DNA of 64,000 nucleotides from Hybos culiciformis. Its lineage: Eukaryota; Arthropoda; Insecta; Diptera; Hybotidae. Of this stretch, positions 14,163 to 26,912 are shown in pieces. Location: the NCBI GenBank assembly GCA_964007475.1, contig OZ023273.1, positions 120,699,812 to 120,763,811 on the forward strand, written 5' to 3'. A program made the position numbers and the translations under genes. The notes beneath the pieces were generated by a model, which did not search any database, was not told the origin of the DNA, and worked only from the letters and a program-made list of their open reading frames with translations. Position 1 is the first letter of the stretch, and each line of letters begins with the position of its first letter.

Positions 14163-16834
14163 GAACTAAGAAACGAAGAACCCGTTTCGAGAAGTCTGAA
14201 AGATTACTAACTTGCTATTTTTTGTTATCAATAAAATGTATAAAAAATAAACTTTTAATTTCGTTGTTTGATTCAATTTGTAATTTCAACGCTAAGCTAT
14301 TTATTATATTTCGATAACGTTACTGTTATCTCAAGAAAAATTCTTGTAATGTAGCAGTTATATATTTTAATGTGCATGTGATCGGTAAGTTGTATTCACA
14401 ATCGTAAATTTAGCTCGGTAAATGTATATTACATGCGTCAATACACATGTAATTATTTAATTAAGTAAATTTTATTTACATACTCGTGGCTATGTGTTTT
14501 TTTGTGTATACAGAACTCGTTGTAATAACAAATTTTCTTAACATGTGTTGTAATCTACTATTCCTGTTGTTCGTCATCACCACATTAGATCGTTTGTCAT
14601 TGATTAACTTAACAACAACAGCATTTTTGCTACTAGAAAGGCAGTAAATTATCATTGATTTTGTTATTTTATTCTAATTCTTATAAATTTTGTAGCTTCA
14701 AGGATCGTTGAGAACATGTTATAAGTACTTTTCATACTTGATAAGCGGAAAGAATTTGACTGTTCTGGAAATACAAATAGGTGCAAACAGAGATAAGTTA
14801 ATGTGAAAACTTCAAAACAATTTAGCAATCCGGCAAAACTGCATTGTTTACTAAGTTCACTCAAAAAATATATAAAATTCATTACACCAACGATAATCTC
14901 AAAGTAATTGACGCGCCTGATCTTCGTAAAATCTTATGGAAAATAATAAGTTCCACACATTTTAAAATTTTTTCATATATTATCACACAAAAAAAATCCA
15001 ATTTTGAGACAGCATTGCTGGGAGTTGACAGTTGACAGTGCTGATTTTGAGTGTTTATTCCTTCTTAGTAAACTCAAAGTAAATGACGCGCCGTAAAATC
15101 CTGAACGGCGTCATAGAAAAGTTTAATTATGTGAAAGAGTATGAGAGGTATTAAACTCAAAGCGGGCATCTGAAATTAATATTATGATATTATTAAACTT
15201 GAGATGGAATAACTTGACGCACCGAAGATTTAAAATAATTACAAAATAATTTATAAATAAAAGGTTATAAGCTCGTTAGAACATATTGTCAACTTGCGAC
15301 GTCCATTAAATTGAGTATATCCTCGGTTTAAAAAAGACCAAACCATTGTAAACTGTGCTTTGGAAAAAAATTAAAAATTTTTAAAGAACTCTTCAAAAAA
15401 ATTTAAATTTTTTTTAAAAACATATGGATTTGAGTTTTAATTTCTTGTTTTGTTGACATTGCTGAAAGGGAACATACTTATTTGTTTCAGCTACTACAGC
15501 TACAGGACGAGGTATAAATTTATAAATCATTAAAACCAATTAAAACTTATTAAATTACGATTGTGTATTGTATATTGTGCGGATAAAATAGAAGACTTAT
15601 GCTCAGGTGCTGAATATTTAAATTTAATTTGAATAATAATTACAAATTTGAATCAATTAAATTCTTAATAATAATAGTCCAATATAAATAAATAGTTTTT
15701 AATTAAGGTTTTAAATCTACCGACAAATTGATTGCAACATTAAGGAAGTTGATATTGGTTCTTGATTGAACAGAAAGCAGAAAATCCAAAAGAAGCTAGA
15801 AGGTAAATTTACTTTAAAATTTACAATTACTTTACCGATTTACTGAGGATTGTTTTTTAAAATATAGCTTATGAAATAAGTTTATTATAATAATAAGATA
15901 ATCCTATCTATATGTTAAAATTAAAAAGTTGAAGTTTTTTCCACTAATTATTCCAGCCATGAAATATTTTGAAATTTGTAAAAGAAATAGATTGGTGCAT
16001 ATTTTTTGTAAGAGATGATGTAATAAGGTTATATACTTAGCAGTTGAAAAAGAGACTTCAGATATTAAATTTGTTAGTTTGAATAACAAAGGTACCTACT
16101 ATGATTTAAGATGAATTTTCGCATTGTTGCTACCTATCTATTTACCGAACGATTAATCGAAAACTTATTACACTTATTACCTACTTATGGTAGTCATTAA
16201 TACATAATTTAATCAATAATATAAATAATCAATATTTAAAAAGTTTAATAATGATGTCAGTTTTCTATTCATCGCATGTAACAATAGACATGGAATAGGT
16301 ACGCAGAAATTAATAAAATAATATGTTGTTCACTCCTAAAAATATTTCCGGAAAAAAGTAGGAAGAATTTACAGTTTCAGGGAAAATATGCGTGCGTACA
16401 AGTAGCTATAAATTAGAAAAAGAACATTTTCTAGATCTATTGAAATGTCCAAAACATCAACGAATAGTTTATACTAAGTTTATCAAATTGTCGGCATATA
16501 AAATGTAAAACTGCAATTACAAACAAAAATTATATTAATTTTTTTTTTTTAAATCCTTCAAAAATATTTTCCTAGTCTACCTACCTTTACTTCCAAACTT
16601 AACAACATATTTATCATCGGCTAGTTATATGTAGTTCAATGCTTATTTCCAAATCTAATTGTACCTATAATTTCTGTACACATACTATGTAGTATGTACA
16701 TTCTATTCAGTTATATTTTTGTATGTTAGATTCGATGCATTTTATTGTAATTTCTTATTATACTTTACGATAATAATTTGTCGATAATAATTTACTTTGA
16801 GTTTACTAAGAAAGAATATAATAATTTGTATTAA
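14163..16834. other. Noncoding spacer upstream of TRIAP1
   Basis: I see no convincing gene. A short diverged direct repeat is present: a word CTCAAAGTAATTGACGCGCC near 14898 and a close variant near 15073, each followed by GTAAAATC. The end of the region has a polypyrimidine tract and AG at 16859-16860, just ahead of the TRIAP1 start. This suggests that a 5' UTR exon of that gene lies somewhere upstream, but I could not place it. Confidence 0.5.
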
Positions 16835-17757
<923 letters not shown>

Positions 17758-18494
17758 CATGAAAATGGTACAAAAATTGTGTGAATTAGTATTAAATTAA
17801 ATATTTAGCATTAACTTTTGATTGAATTGTTACTTAAATTGTTTTAATATCAAAGTTTTATTTAAAATATAATTAAAAACATTAAGTAGAAGGTAAGACT
17901 ATAATAATTCTTAAATTTCAAAATATTTATTGGATTTTTTAAATTACAATTCATATGAAGATTCGAAGCAATTGTCTTAAAATTTCTTTCATACCTGGAA
18001 ATAATTAAATACGTTTACGAAAAATAAAATCCATTAATATCACTTATTTTGTGTTCAATTAAAAACTATAATTACCTAGTTTTTGAAAAATTCCGTAACA
18101 TAAACATAATTTAAAAAAAAATTATTTACAATTCTAGAATATTTTTTCAATTAAAAAAATACTCGTAGGTATCTGTGGTTTAATTAAAAATGAGAAACAA
18201 GATTTGGAAAATTTGATTTAATTTTAATAACTAATTGGGTAATTCGAGAGCACTTTGCCGAATTTTTATTTAATTAATCCATGTTTAACTTAAAAACAAT
18301 TAAAAAATAATAATTTTTACAATAAATGTTCTTTTAATTTTTCTGTTTTCCTTTTTAAAAAGTATTACAGATTTTCTAATTTATTTTTTTTATGAGGAAT
18401 TATTACAAATAATTTTTTCTTACAATATACATTTTTCCATTTAAAAGAAAACAATTGGAAAAAAAAGCAGTAAAAATTAAATATTAATCATATT
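17758..18494. other. Convergent intergenic region TRIAP1/C1QBP
   Basis: Roughly 0.74 kb separates the two stop codons. It should hold both 3' UTRs. A plus-strand AATAAA lies near 18022 and a minus-strand AATAAA near 18380, so the transcripts may overlap. No other feature is visible. Confidence 0.5.
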
Positions 18495-20567
18495 TTACTT
18501 TCCAGTTGTAAATGTAGATAAATTTTCTAGAAGTCCAATGTATGATGAATGTTCATATGACGTACTCAAATCAGAAAGTTTTTCAATAAATTCATTGCTA
18601 ACTCCTTTTTCTTCCAGTAAGTTCATTAAAAGATCATATAAATACTAAAAATAAAATAAAAATTAATCTGATTTCCTTGCAATTGTTTTTGCGAAGCGAT
18701 GTCTCTAATTTATTAAATGCAGACAAAAACTTTGTTTTTGGAACAAAATAATATCTTTCATTGACCAATTTTTTTATATTCTGTATATTATTCTATTTTT
18801 GGTTTTCAATTAATATAATATTAGCTTAACTTTAGATTATGATTGTTGGCTATAATTCTTAGTTGAGTTAAAAAAATAAATAAATACTTGAAAAATAAAG
18901 TAAAAGATTATGATTGAAAAAAAAAAAATGATTTTTTTTTGGTTTTACTATTTACTTACACCATCTAAAACATCACCAGCAACAGCATAAACCTTATCAT
19001 TCCATTCTCCTTGATAAATTGTTAATTCATCAATGCCAAAAACATCATCTACAAATGTTATTAGCATAAAGTACACAAACTTTTAGTTTAACAAAATATG
19101 TTATTAAATTAATTTATAATTATAAAATCTATTTCATCCTTACTATATTCTCCCTCTTGTGGTGTTCCTTGTAAAAATGAGCATGTAAAAGATAATGTGG
19201 TATTATCTTTAACAATGTCTATTTCAAATTGAGGTTTACTTTTCATTTCACCAAAATTTGGTTTCTCAGCTTGAGGATCTACTTCGGGTTCCTCATCTGT
19301 GTCGACAGTATGATTTATGTTGAAATTTATTATGATCCTGATAAAAAAAATTACAATATTTTATTTTTTTTTTTTTTTTTCAAAGATGTAAAAAAAATAA
19401 CAAAAAATAAAGTTGCAGTCATCCATGTTACTATAATTAAATTCCGGCAAACAATAATTTAAAAACAGATGATTTCATTAAGTTTGAAAGACAAATACTT
19501 ATTTTGTTGAAAATTTAATATTTTAATTTCAAATTTAAGAACTCATTTATTAAGCACAATGAAAGTCGAAAGTTAAATTATAAAATTGTATAAATTATAG
19601 AAGAAACAAAGATGATGTAATATAGATTTTTAGAAATGAAAATTTCAGCAATTTTTTTTTAGTATCGGTCGATAAGGAATTTCTCAAAGTGGTTCATCAT
19701 CACAACAAATAAACAACTAAAACAAAAATTTTCGATAAATTACTTTTCTTTTTCTGATATTTTGCTCAACTCAACTTCTGCCCCAATTAGCTTAACTTTG
19801 AATCCATTTAATTCTGATGGAATAGTTTTAATTTTTTGCCCTTTCTTTTCAGCAACAATTTCTTCTGTCAAAAACTCAACCAATTCACGTTCACCTAGAA
19901 AAAAAAATTATACAGATTAGTAGTATCTGCATCCACCTGTAAATATATTTTTTATTACTAGGTATTGGCAAAAAGTTTTTATTTAACAGAGGTTTCGGTC
20001 CCATACAAAAAAATACAAGTAAGAATCTAGCTATCTACCTACCTACCTTATTAGTTTTTAAACCGTAGGAATTTCAATTGGATCGTAAAACTATTTGCAA
20101 GCCGTATTCTCTAAATTGCATTAGAATGCAATTTAGAGAATATTTAATTCTATTTTTCACACGGAATCATAATAACCGCCCGGCATTAGTTGCATAGAAA
20201 GTTTCACAGGGGCAGGGGAACCAAAACATTGAATTTTTTTTCTTTTTAATTTTGAGGTTAGAATTGAATTCTTGAATCTTCTATTTTAACAAAAATATTT
20301 TGTTGAGCAGTTGATAAAAATAAACCAAAAATTTTAAAAAATTTACTTACCTTTTGAATGTATAAATTTTGCACATCCGCAATCACAACCAATGCTTGGC
20401 TTGTGAAGGAATGAAGCTGTATCAAACAATGAATTCTCATTTGCTTTTTTGTTGCTCATGTGCCACAAAGTTCGAGTAAATTCACGTTTTCCTATTGAAT
20501 TCTTAATTGGTGATGTTAATCCATTCAAGCCAATAAAACGGAATCCACCTTTTAATAATTTGTTCAT
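18495..20567 (-). CDS. C1QBP: C1QBP/p32 (MAM33 family) mitochondrial matrix protein
   Basis: Five minus-strand exons, 20567-20351, 19894-19744, 19337-19144, 19048-18960 and 18644-18495, have consensus splice sites and phases that close, giving 266 residues. The N terminus is basic and lacks acidic residues (MNKLLKGGFRFIGLNG...), consistent with a mitochondrial presequence. The conserved helix ERELVEFLTEEIVAEKK, acidic loop DTDEEPEVDPQAEKPNF, FGIDELTIYQGEW strand and C-terminal YLYDLLMNLLEEKGVSNEF helix follow in family order. Family members form an acidic doughnut-shaped trimer in the matrix that supports mitochondrial ribosome function and respiration. A CDCGC cluster precedes the conserved domain. 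It sits head-to-head with HPS4 and tail-to-tail with TRIAP1. Identification is firm; the exact presequence cleavage site is not predicted. Confidence 0.93.
20105..20142. repeat. Perfect 18-bp stem palindrome in C1QBP intron 1
   Basis: The left arm TATTCTCTAAATTGCATT and its exact complement are separated by only two bases (AG). This gives a 38-bp near-palindrome able to form a cruciform or RNA hairpin. It lies in the first intron of C1QBP. No flanking duplication marks it as a transposon. Confidence 0.85.
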
Positions 20568-21183
20568 ATTTGAGTTTTATTATTTTATTTTTTTTTTGTT
20601 AAAGTTATTTTTAAGTAACAAAAAGAAAATACAAAATTTATTAATATTATAAAACTCGGTTTTTTTTTAAGAAAGAATAGAGTTAATACTGCTAATAGAA
20701 GAACAACACAGTCAAAGAAATAAAAAAGTAAGCCGATAAATCAACTTAAATTTGAATCAGCCATCATGCTACTTTCATGACAGTAGCAGCGACGCTCATC
20801 GCTGCGGCTTTACTAAGAACGCTTAAGTTACAAAATATTTTTCAGCGACTATTTTTATGCCGTTCATAAGCTTCTTTAAGTCGAATGTATTCAGTATCAA
20901 CTTCAACGGCGTGGGTCATCTTTTTTTTCCATTTCGCTTTCATGCAATTCAACTTCACTGTGTGTAAATGCGCATCAATGAATGACAGACAACAAAGTAC
21001 AGACTATCTTCAGTATTAAAAAAAAATTTCATTAAATTAAATGCGAAGAAATGTAAAAATGAACAGGAACAGTGAACATGAAAATTTATTTTCAATATTT
21101 TGTATTTGCGCAAAAAAGAAATAAAATTAAATTAAAACATTAAATAATTTTTGAATAAAAAATATAATTCAAGAGAATAAAAA
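20568..21183. promoter_or_regulatory. Divergent promoter region between C1QBP and HPS4
   Basis: The start codons of C1QBP (minus) and HPS4 (plus) are 616 bp apart and point away from each other, so both promoters must lie here unless there are distant 5' exons. A relatively GC-rich patch at about 20770-20825, containing GCAGCGACGCTCATCGCTGC, stands out from the AT-rich surroundings and may be the core. I see no clear TATA box. Assignment as a shared promoter is inference from gene arrangement. Confidence 0.5.
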
Positions 21184-24100
21184 ATGGCAAAGTAAGTTCT
21201 TAATATGTTTTTTCTTTAAAAAACTTCAATGAAAAATTTTCTAGCCTTTTAAATTTAGGTGCCTACCACTACCATTATCATTCTGGATTAATTACAGTAT
21301 ATGTAATAATGTACGGCAACATTATACGATACCTATCTACATAATATAATATTACATATTTGAATTGGTGGGTTATGGGTATCTAGTTACACTACCTACC
21401 TAGGTATAACTTTAGCTGAACAAAAAATGTCATATTACCTATGTATTTCATTAGAAGTTTTCAATTAATACCTACCTACGTACCTTTCATATACATTTTC
21501 ATGAATTCAAATTTGCGAAATTAAAACCATTCGAAACCCAATAGGATAAAATTCATTAGAGTAGAATTCTTACAGAAATGGATATTAGAATTAAGTTCTT
21601 TAAAAATAATGAAACTTTTTCGTGTTTGACGATCTCCTCCTTTTTAGCTAGGCCAAATAATATTTGAACATAACAGGCGCCCGAAACTATTGACTAATAG
21701 GTAGGTATGTACCTTCGTATCTGAAACTAAATAAAGACAAGTAGGTCAAAATAGTCTGATTGTAAGACCAATGAATTTCCTAGAACAAAATCCAGGGCCT
21801 TATTACATAGAGAATCGGAACGGAATACATAATAAGGTTACAGATAATAATAAAGTTCTTACGTACTTAGATTGAGACAAAAAGAAATTATTCTTCAAAT
21901 CACAACTGATTGCATCATGGTGACATTATCTATCCTACTATCAATATGATTTAAAACATTCGATTTGTGAACTTTCTCTACAGGACTGTTTTTGTGTCAA
22001 CTTGTATTAAAATCACATTGAGCAATGAAGCTTTGATCTGACAATATACAAATCTATAATATTTAAATATTTTCGTAATTACCTACTTATCACTGTTTTG
22101 TTTTTATAATTAGAAATTTTATTTATTGAGAATTATCAATGAATACAAAAATTGAACTGCAATTTGTAAATAAAAAATGTAGATAGAGATATTTAGCGCG
22201 CGCCTGTAGTAAATTTTATCAAATACTAAAAAGTATAATTTATTATGTTGGGCAAATTATTTCAGATTTATTTTTATTTTTGTAATTCTAAATACGGAAT
22301 GTTTATCAATACCTCAGAATTATTTTTTTTAATACCTAATATTACTGTAGTTAAATTATCTTTATTCTTATTTTCCAAAGCTCTGTGAACTAAGAAGCAG
22401 CCAATGCGATTGCGATGTCAATTTTACTTTACTATAATTGCAATAATTACTGTCTTAGATTATCAAATTATAAACTTTATCAAATATGTGACCGGAATAT
22501 TTGATTTAATTTTTAGTTTTAGTTAATCAGATGGTTCAAGGACTTACAATAATGTAATGAAAAATATTAGGGCATTGATAAATATATTAGAGTCAGACAA
22601 GTTATTAATTTTTTGTCTAATTTTGTCTTGTTTTAATATTGATGTGATGTGATGGGTAATTTAGATCGAAAAAATGTTAATTATGTTAATCCTATCGACG
22701 TTATTGCAACTTAAACGGTACATACAATTTAAACTTAAGTGAAAAACGACAAAGAAAACAAAGTGAAATAAAAGTCATAGCGTAGACTTGGGATGTCATA
22801 TCGGTTGTTCATAACATCCAAGCAGTAGTCATAGATGCGAAGCAAAAAAAGATCTTGTTTGTATTCTCGCTTAACTTTTTAAAATGGCAATAATAAATTA
22901 ATCAGACAATTCAACTCAATCAGCATAATAATTACTTTTGAAATGAAAAATGTGGAAGTTTCAGATGTTTCATAATTTCTCATCTTGATACAAAAATTCA
23001 CGATTGCATTATCATATCTCAACTGGAATTTTTTTAATTAATTGCTGGAAAGTCATTGAAAACGTTCTTTAAAAAAAAATGGGCACTATGTACTAATTTT
23101 TAAACATGATTATTATATTTTTAGGGAAACTATGATTGTGTTTGTTTATGACACTGAACATTGTCAAGACGAAGCTGATGATCCAGTTGATGCCGTATTA
23201 TATTTTTATCCTGGTTGGGTATCAGATTCTCAAAAATTATCATTATGCGGTCAATTGATGGGAACAACTTTCTTTTTAAATTCATGCTTTGCAAAGCCGA
23301 AAATTATTTGTCTTCAAAATGGAAAATTTGTTCTTAAAGAATTTGGTAGATTTATTCTAGTAAGATATTACATGATTATTTACTGTGACTTTACTTTTAC
23401 TTTTAATGGTGTTTTCAATCTGAATTTAAATATAAGTTTGATTCGTTAAGAATTACTTTTTTTTTTTAGTTTTTTTCGCTTGACCATTAAATTAAGAAAA
23501 TTGTCTGTTAAGATTATAATTGGAACAAGTAATAAATTCAATTCTTAGAAGTGCCTTAATTTTAAATTTTAATCATCAAATTTTCATATTGTAGTTTTTA
23601 CTCAGATAAATTTAATATTCCAGGCGGTCGGAACGGATAGAAATATTTCAGATTCGTTGCTAGAACATCGTGCTGATTTATTGACATCTTTAATCAAATT
23701 TTATCATCATAATATCCAAACAATATATGAACAATTTTCTATCAATGGGCAGTACAAAAATTTAACTGAAAAATTGTACCATATTTTTGAATCATATTTA
23801 CCAATTTTGCAGCATAATGCAAATATTTTTCAAAATATCCCAAAATTGAGATTACCAAAAAGCGCAAGTAATATATTTTTAGATGCAATACAAACTTTAC
23901 AAAGTTGCCAACAGAATAAAGGTGTCCTAGGAGGGACCCTTCTATACCATAACAAGTAAGTTTTAAAAAACGATGATATATTTTCTTAAAGCTACAGCTT
24001 TCCCAATATTAATACCCGTTTCAGTAAAATTAAATAGTTTCGTATTTACACATGAAAAAAAGACTCCCAACGATACAATTTTTAATAGAGTTTCCGGTTA

Positions 24101-26912
24101 ACTTTGGGCCGAATAAAAGATTTTTGACTTTTTTCCATTATTGATTCATTTTATTTTTAATTATGTATGGAAAAAAAAGGTAAGAACACCCTAAGATTTA
24201 AGAGTTGTACAGGAAAAGGCTTATTTTCAAGTTTTTATAATCTTAATATAATTTCACTTATAAATTATCAAATTATACTCATAAATTAATTGGATAATAT
24301 TTTTATTATTTAGAGTTGTGGCAACACAATTATCAGAAATTGCAACTAAAAATCTAGTTCTCACTGATCCATATCGGATAAAATCGGCAGCCGAAACAAT
24401 TAGTGTAGATTTTCATGTTCCCAATGGTGTACAAATAATGATTATTTACATTCCGATGACGGAATATCAAAAACTTCAATCGGAATCACAACGTGCACAA
24501 AATTTAATTGTACAGAATCTACCATCTTCATCAAATGCTTTACCATTTCCATATCAGAAGCGTAAAATGAAACGTGATAAGTCTTTGATTTTTACGAATA
24601 TCCCTGAAGAAGATCTGGAACATTCTCAATTAAATAATGAGAACGGTTTCCCAACAACGACTAATCCAATCAGTGGATCAAGAGCAAAATCAGTTCAAAG
24701 GCCAACCCATCTGCCATTACGTTTTAAAAATGTTATAACAAAGGATCTTCCTGAAAGCGGATTTGCGTCTATAAATTTTGACGAAAGCGATAGCTATCCA
24801 GAATTTATTGGTCGTACAAGTGTTTGTTCAACACCGATGGCTGAAAATAAAATTTTGTGTGGTAATAATTTAGTTTCAATTTGTGCAAATCCATCAGAGC
24901 AACTCGTTATTACAAAAAAAGACAAAAAATTTAACAATACGGAAACAGAAAAGAAATTTGATGAAAATGTGCCAAAAAATAACATAGATTTCGAAAACTT
25001 TTTCCAAAACTGTATTACTAATCCACATAAATTGGAGAGAAGAAATTCATTGACTGATATACATGATTCATTGAAAAAAATTTCGAAACGAATGTCATTA
25101 AGACCATTTGGTTTAGGTTTATCTAAATTAGATGATAATAAAACAGGAGAAAATCTTTCGCTGAATTCAGATAATCGTCATAAAAGTTTAAAAACCATTT
25201 CAGATCCTATGTATCCAATTTTTAATAGTGTTGGAGAACCTATATCAAAATCACTTTTTGAAGAATTTTTAGAACGATATTATACGTCTTGGCAAGAAAA
25301 TAAAAGTGACAAAAAAATATCTCAACTAATAGAAGACTTTAAAGAATTTGATAATGGTGTTCAAAAGTTGGGCGAAAAATTTCGGGAAAGTGAAGTCATT
25401 ATGAATAAGCGAAATGTGAGCGATCCGGTCAATATTGGTCAAATAGAACAAAAAGTAAAATCATCAGTTGACAGAAAATTACTATCCCTACCATTAAAAC
25501 CTTTAAATGAAGTTAATGATAATAATACTAATAATGGAATTTTCGAAAATAGGAGAAAACTGTCAGGCATCCAGTTAACCCCACTTATGGCTAAATTGTC
25601 GATCCTCGCTTTAAGTGAAGAACGATCTAATAACTTTGGAACTCGAGACTCAACACCAGTTTGTGATAGTTCTTCAATTCCATTGGACAATGGGAAACTG
25701 CTAAGAAAAAAGTCATTGATAAAAAATGAAATTTCAGGATTTGGAGATACGTATCGGAAAGTGGAGTTGTACGTTTGTGGACAACAAAATATGACAATGT
25801 TCTTATTTTTGGAAGAAGGGTCAGCAAAAAAACAGGAGCTTGTTCAGGGCATGGTAATTAAAAAATAATGATTTGAATTTTGTATTAAAAACTTCGCAAA
25901 TTTTGTATTTTTTTTTTTTTGGAAAAAAAATAAAAGATACTAAATTGATATTACGTCAGAACTTGACCCATAGTTGAATTTTAAATTTTAATTTTTACAG
26001 TTTGATATTTGCGTGTCAAGACTGAAACGCTTAGAAGCTCAATTAAATCAAACATTAAATATTAATGTTGACGCAGGAAAATGTGAAGGAGGTTATAGTT
26101 TTGTTGCTGTTGATCCGAAATGGGATACAATACATCGTAATGGACCTTGGACTCAAAGTGATTTTACAACATTAGAATATATGCACAAAGATTTAAACAT
26201 GTCCTTCCCAATCACCGATATGATGATAAGGTAAGTCGTTTACAAAAAAAACATTATACTCCCCTCAATAAAAATATCTTTTTTAAACCAGTCAAAAACA
26301 GATATTGACGTAAAAGCTTCCATAAATAATGACTTTGAAAAAGTTTATAATAACAAGTTTTATTTCTATCATTTATTATAATAGTTATTATCAAATATCT
26401 TATAATGTACCTTTCGAAATATTTTGATTTGAGGGGTTGGAAGAAAAGTTTTTGATTTTTGATCCATTGTTTGAAAGCCCCCCTCACAGTACTATCTAAA
26501 ATCGCGTGGATTAGAGATTTCGTTTCGGTTGGTTAAGTGAGGCGTGTTTCCTAGCCATTTTCGAAAGTAAATTATCACAGTTACCCTTCCAAAACCGTTA
26601 AGACCAAAAGAATAGCCCTAACAATCAAATCGAAGTAAAAAGTACCAACATTCTTTAAGATAATGTATAATTGAAAATTTTTTTAGATTCAATTTAAAAA
26701 AGTTAAAATATCTATTAACAAACAATTTAATTAATTTCAGAACTGACGAAAATGTCCTTTATGGCTACAAGTGCGGAAAAAGCGAAATATTTTACAAAGA
26801 ACCTGCCAGTTCTCTTCTTGCTGGACTTCCACCTCCTATAGACCCCATGAGTACTATATCATCTAAAGCTAAGAGACGTTTAGAGCGAGATCATTCTTAT
26901 GTTTTATTTTAA
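21184..26912 (+). CDS. HPS4: HPS4 homologue, BLOC-3 subunit
   Basis: Six coding exons, 21184-21191, 23125-23359, 23624-23955, 24314-25853, 26001-26230 and 26741-26912, have phases that close to give 838 residues (human HPS4 is about 708). The start is MAKETMIVFVYDTEH: an 8-base coding part of exon 1 (ATGGCAAA) followed by GTAAGT, joined across a 1.9-kb intron. The N terminus carries the CCZ1/INTU/HPS4 longin-type domain, with VFVYDTEHCQDEADDP, AVLYFYPGW and LCGQLMG. Exon 4 is long, Ser/Asn/Lys-rich and probably disordered. The C-terminal part (FDICVSRLKRLEAQLN...) is again ordered and family-like. HPS4 pairs with HPS1 in BLOC-3, the exchange factor for Rab32/Rab38 in lysosome-related organelle biogenesis. 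A tail RRLERDHSYVLF ends the protein. Confidence 0.88.

Noticed and set aside
14664..14882. 72-residue minus-strand frame resembling a short membrane segment
   Set aside because: It has no family signature and no consistent neighbouring exons. I considered a chemoreceptor fragment but could not support it.
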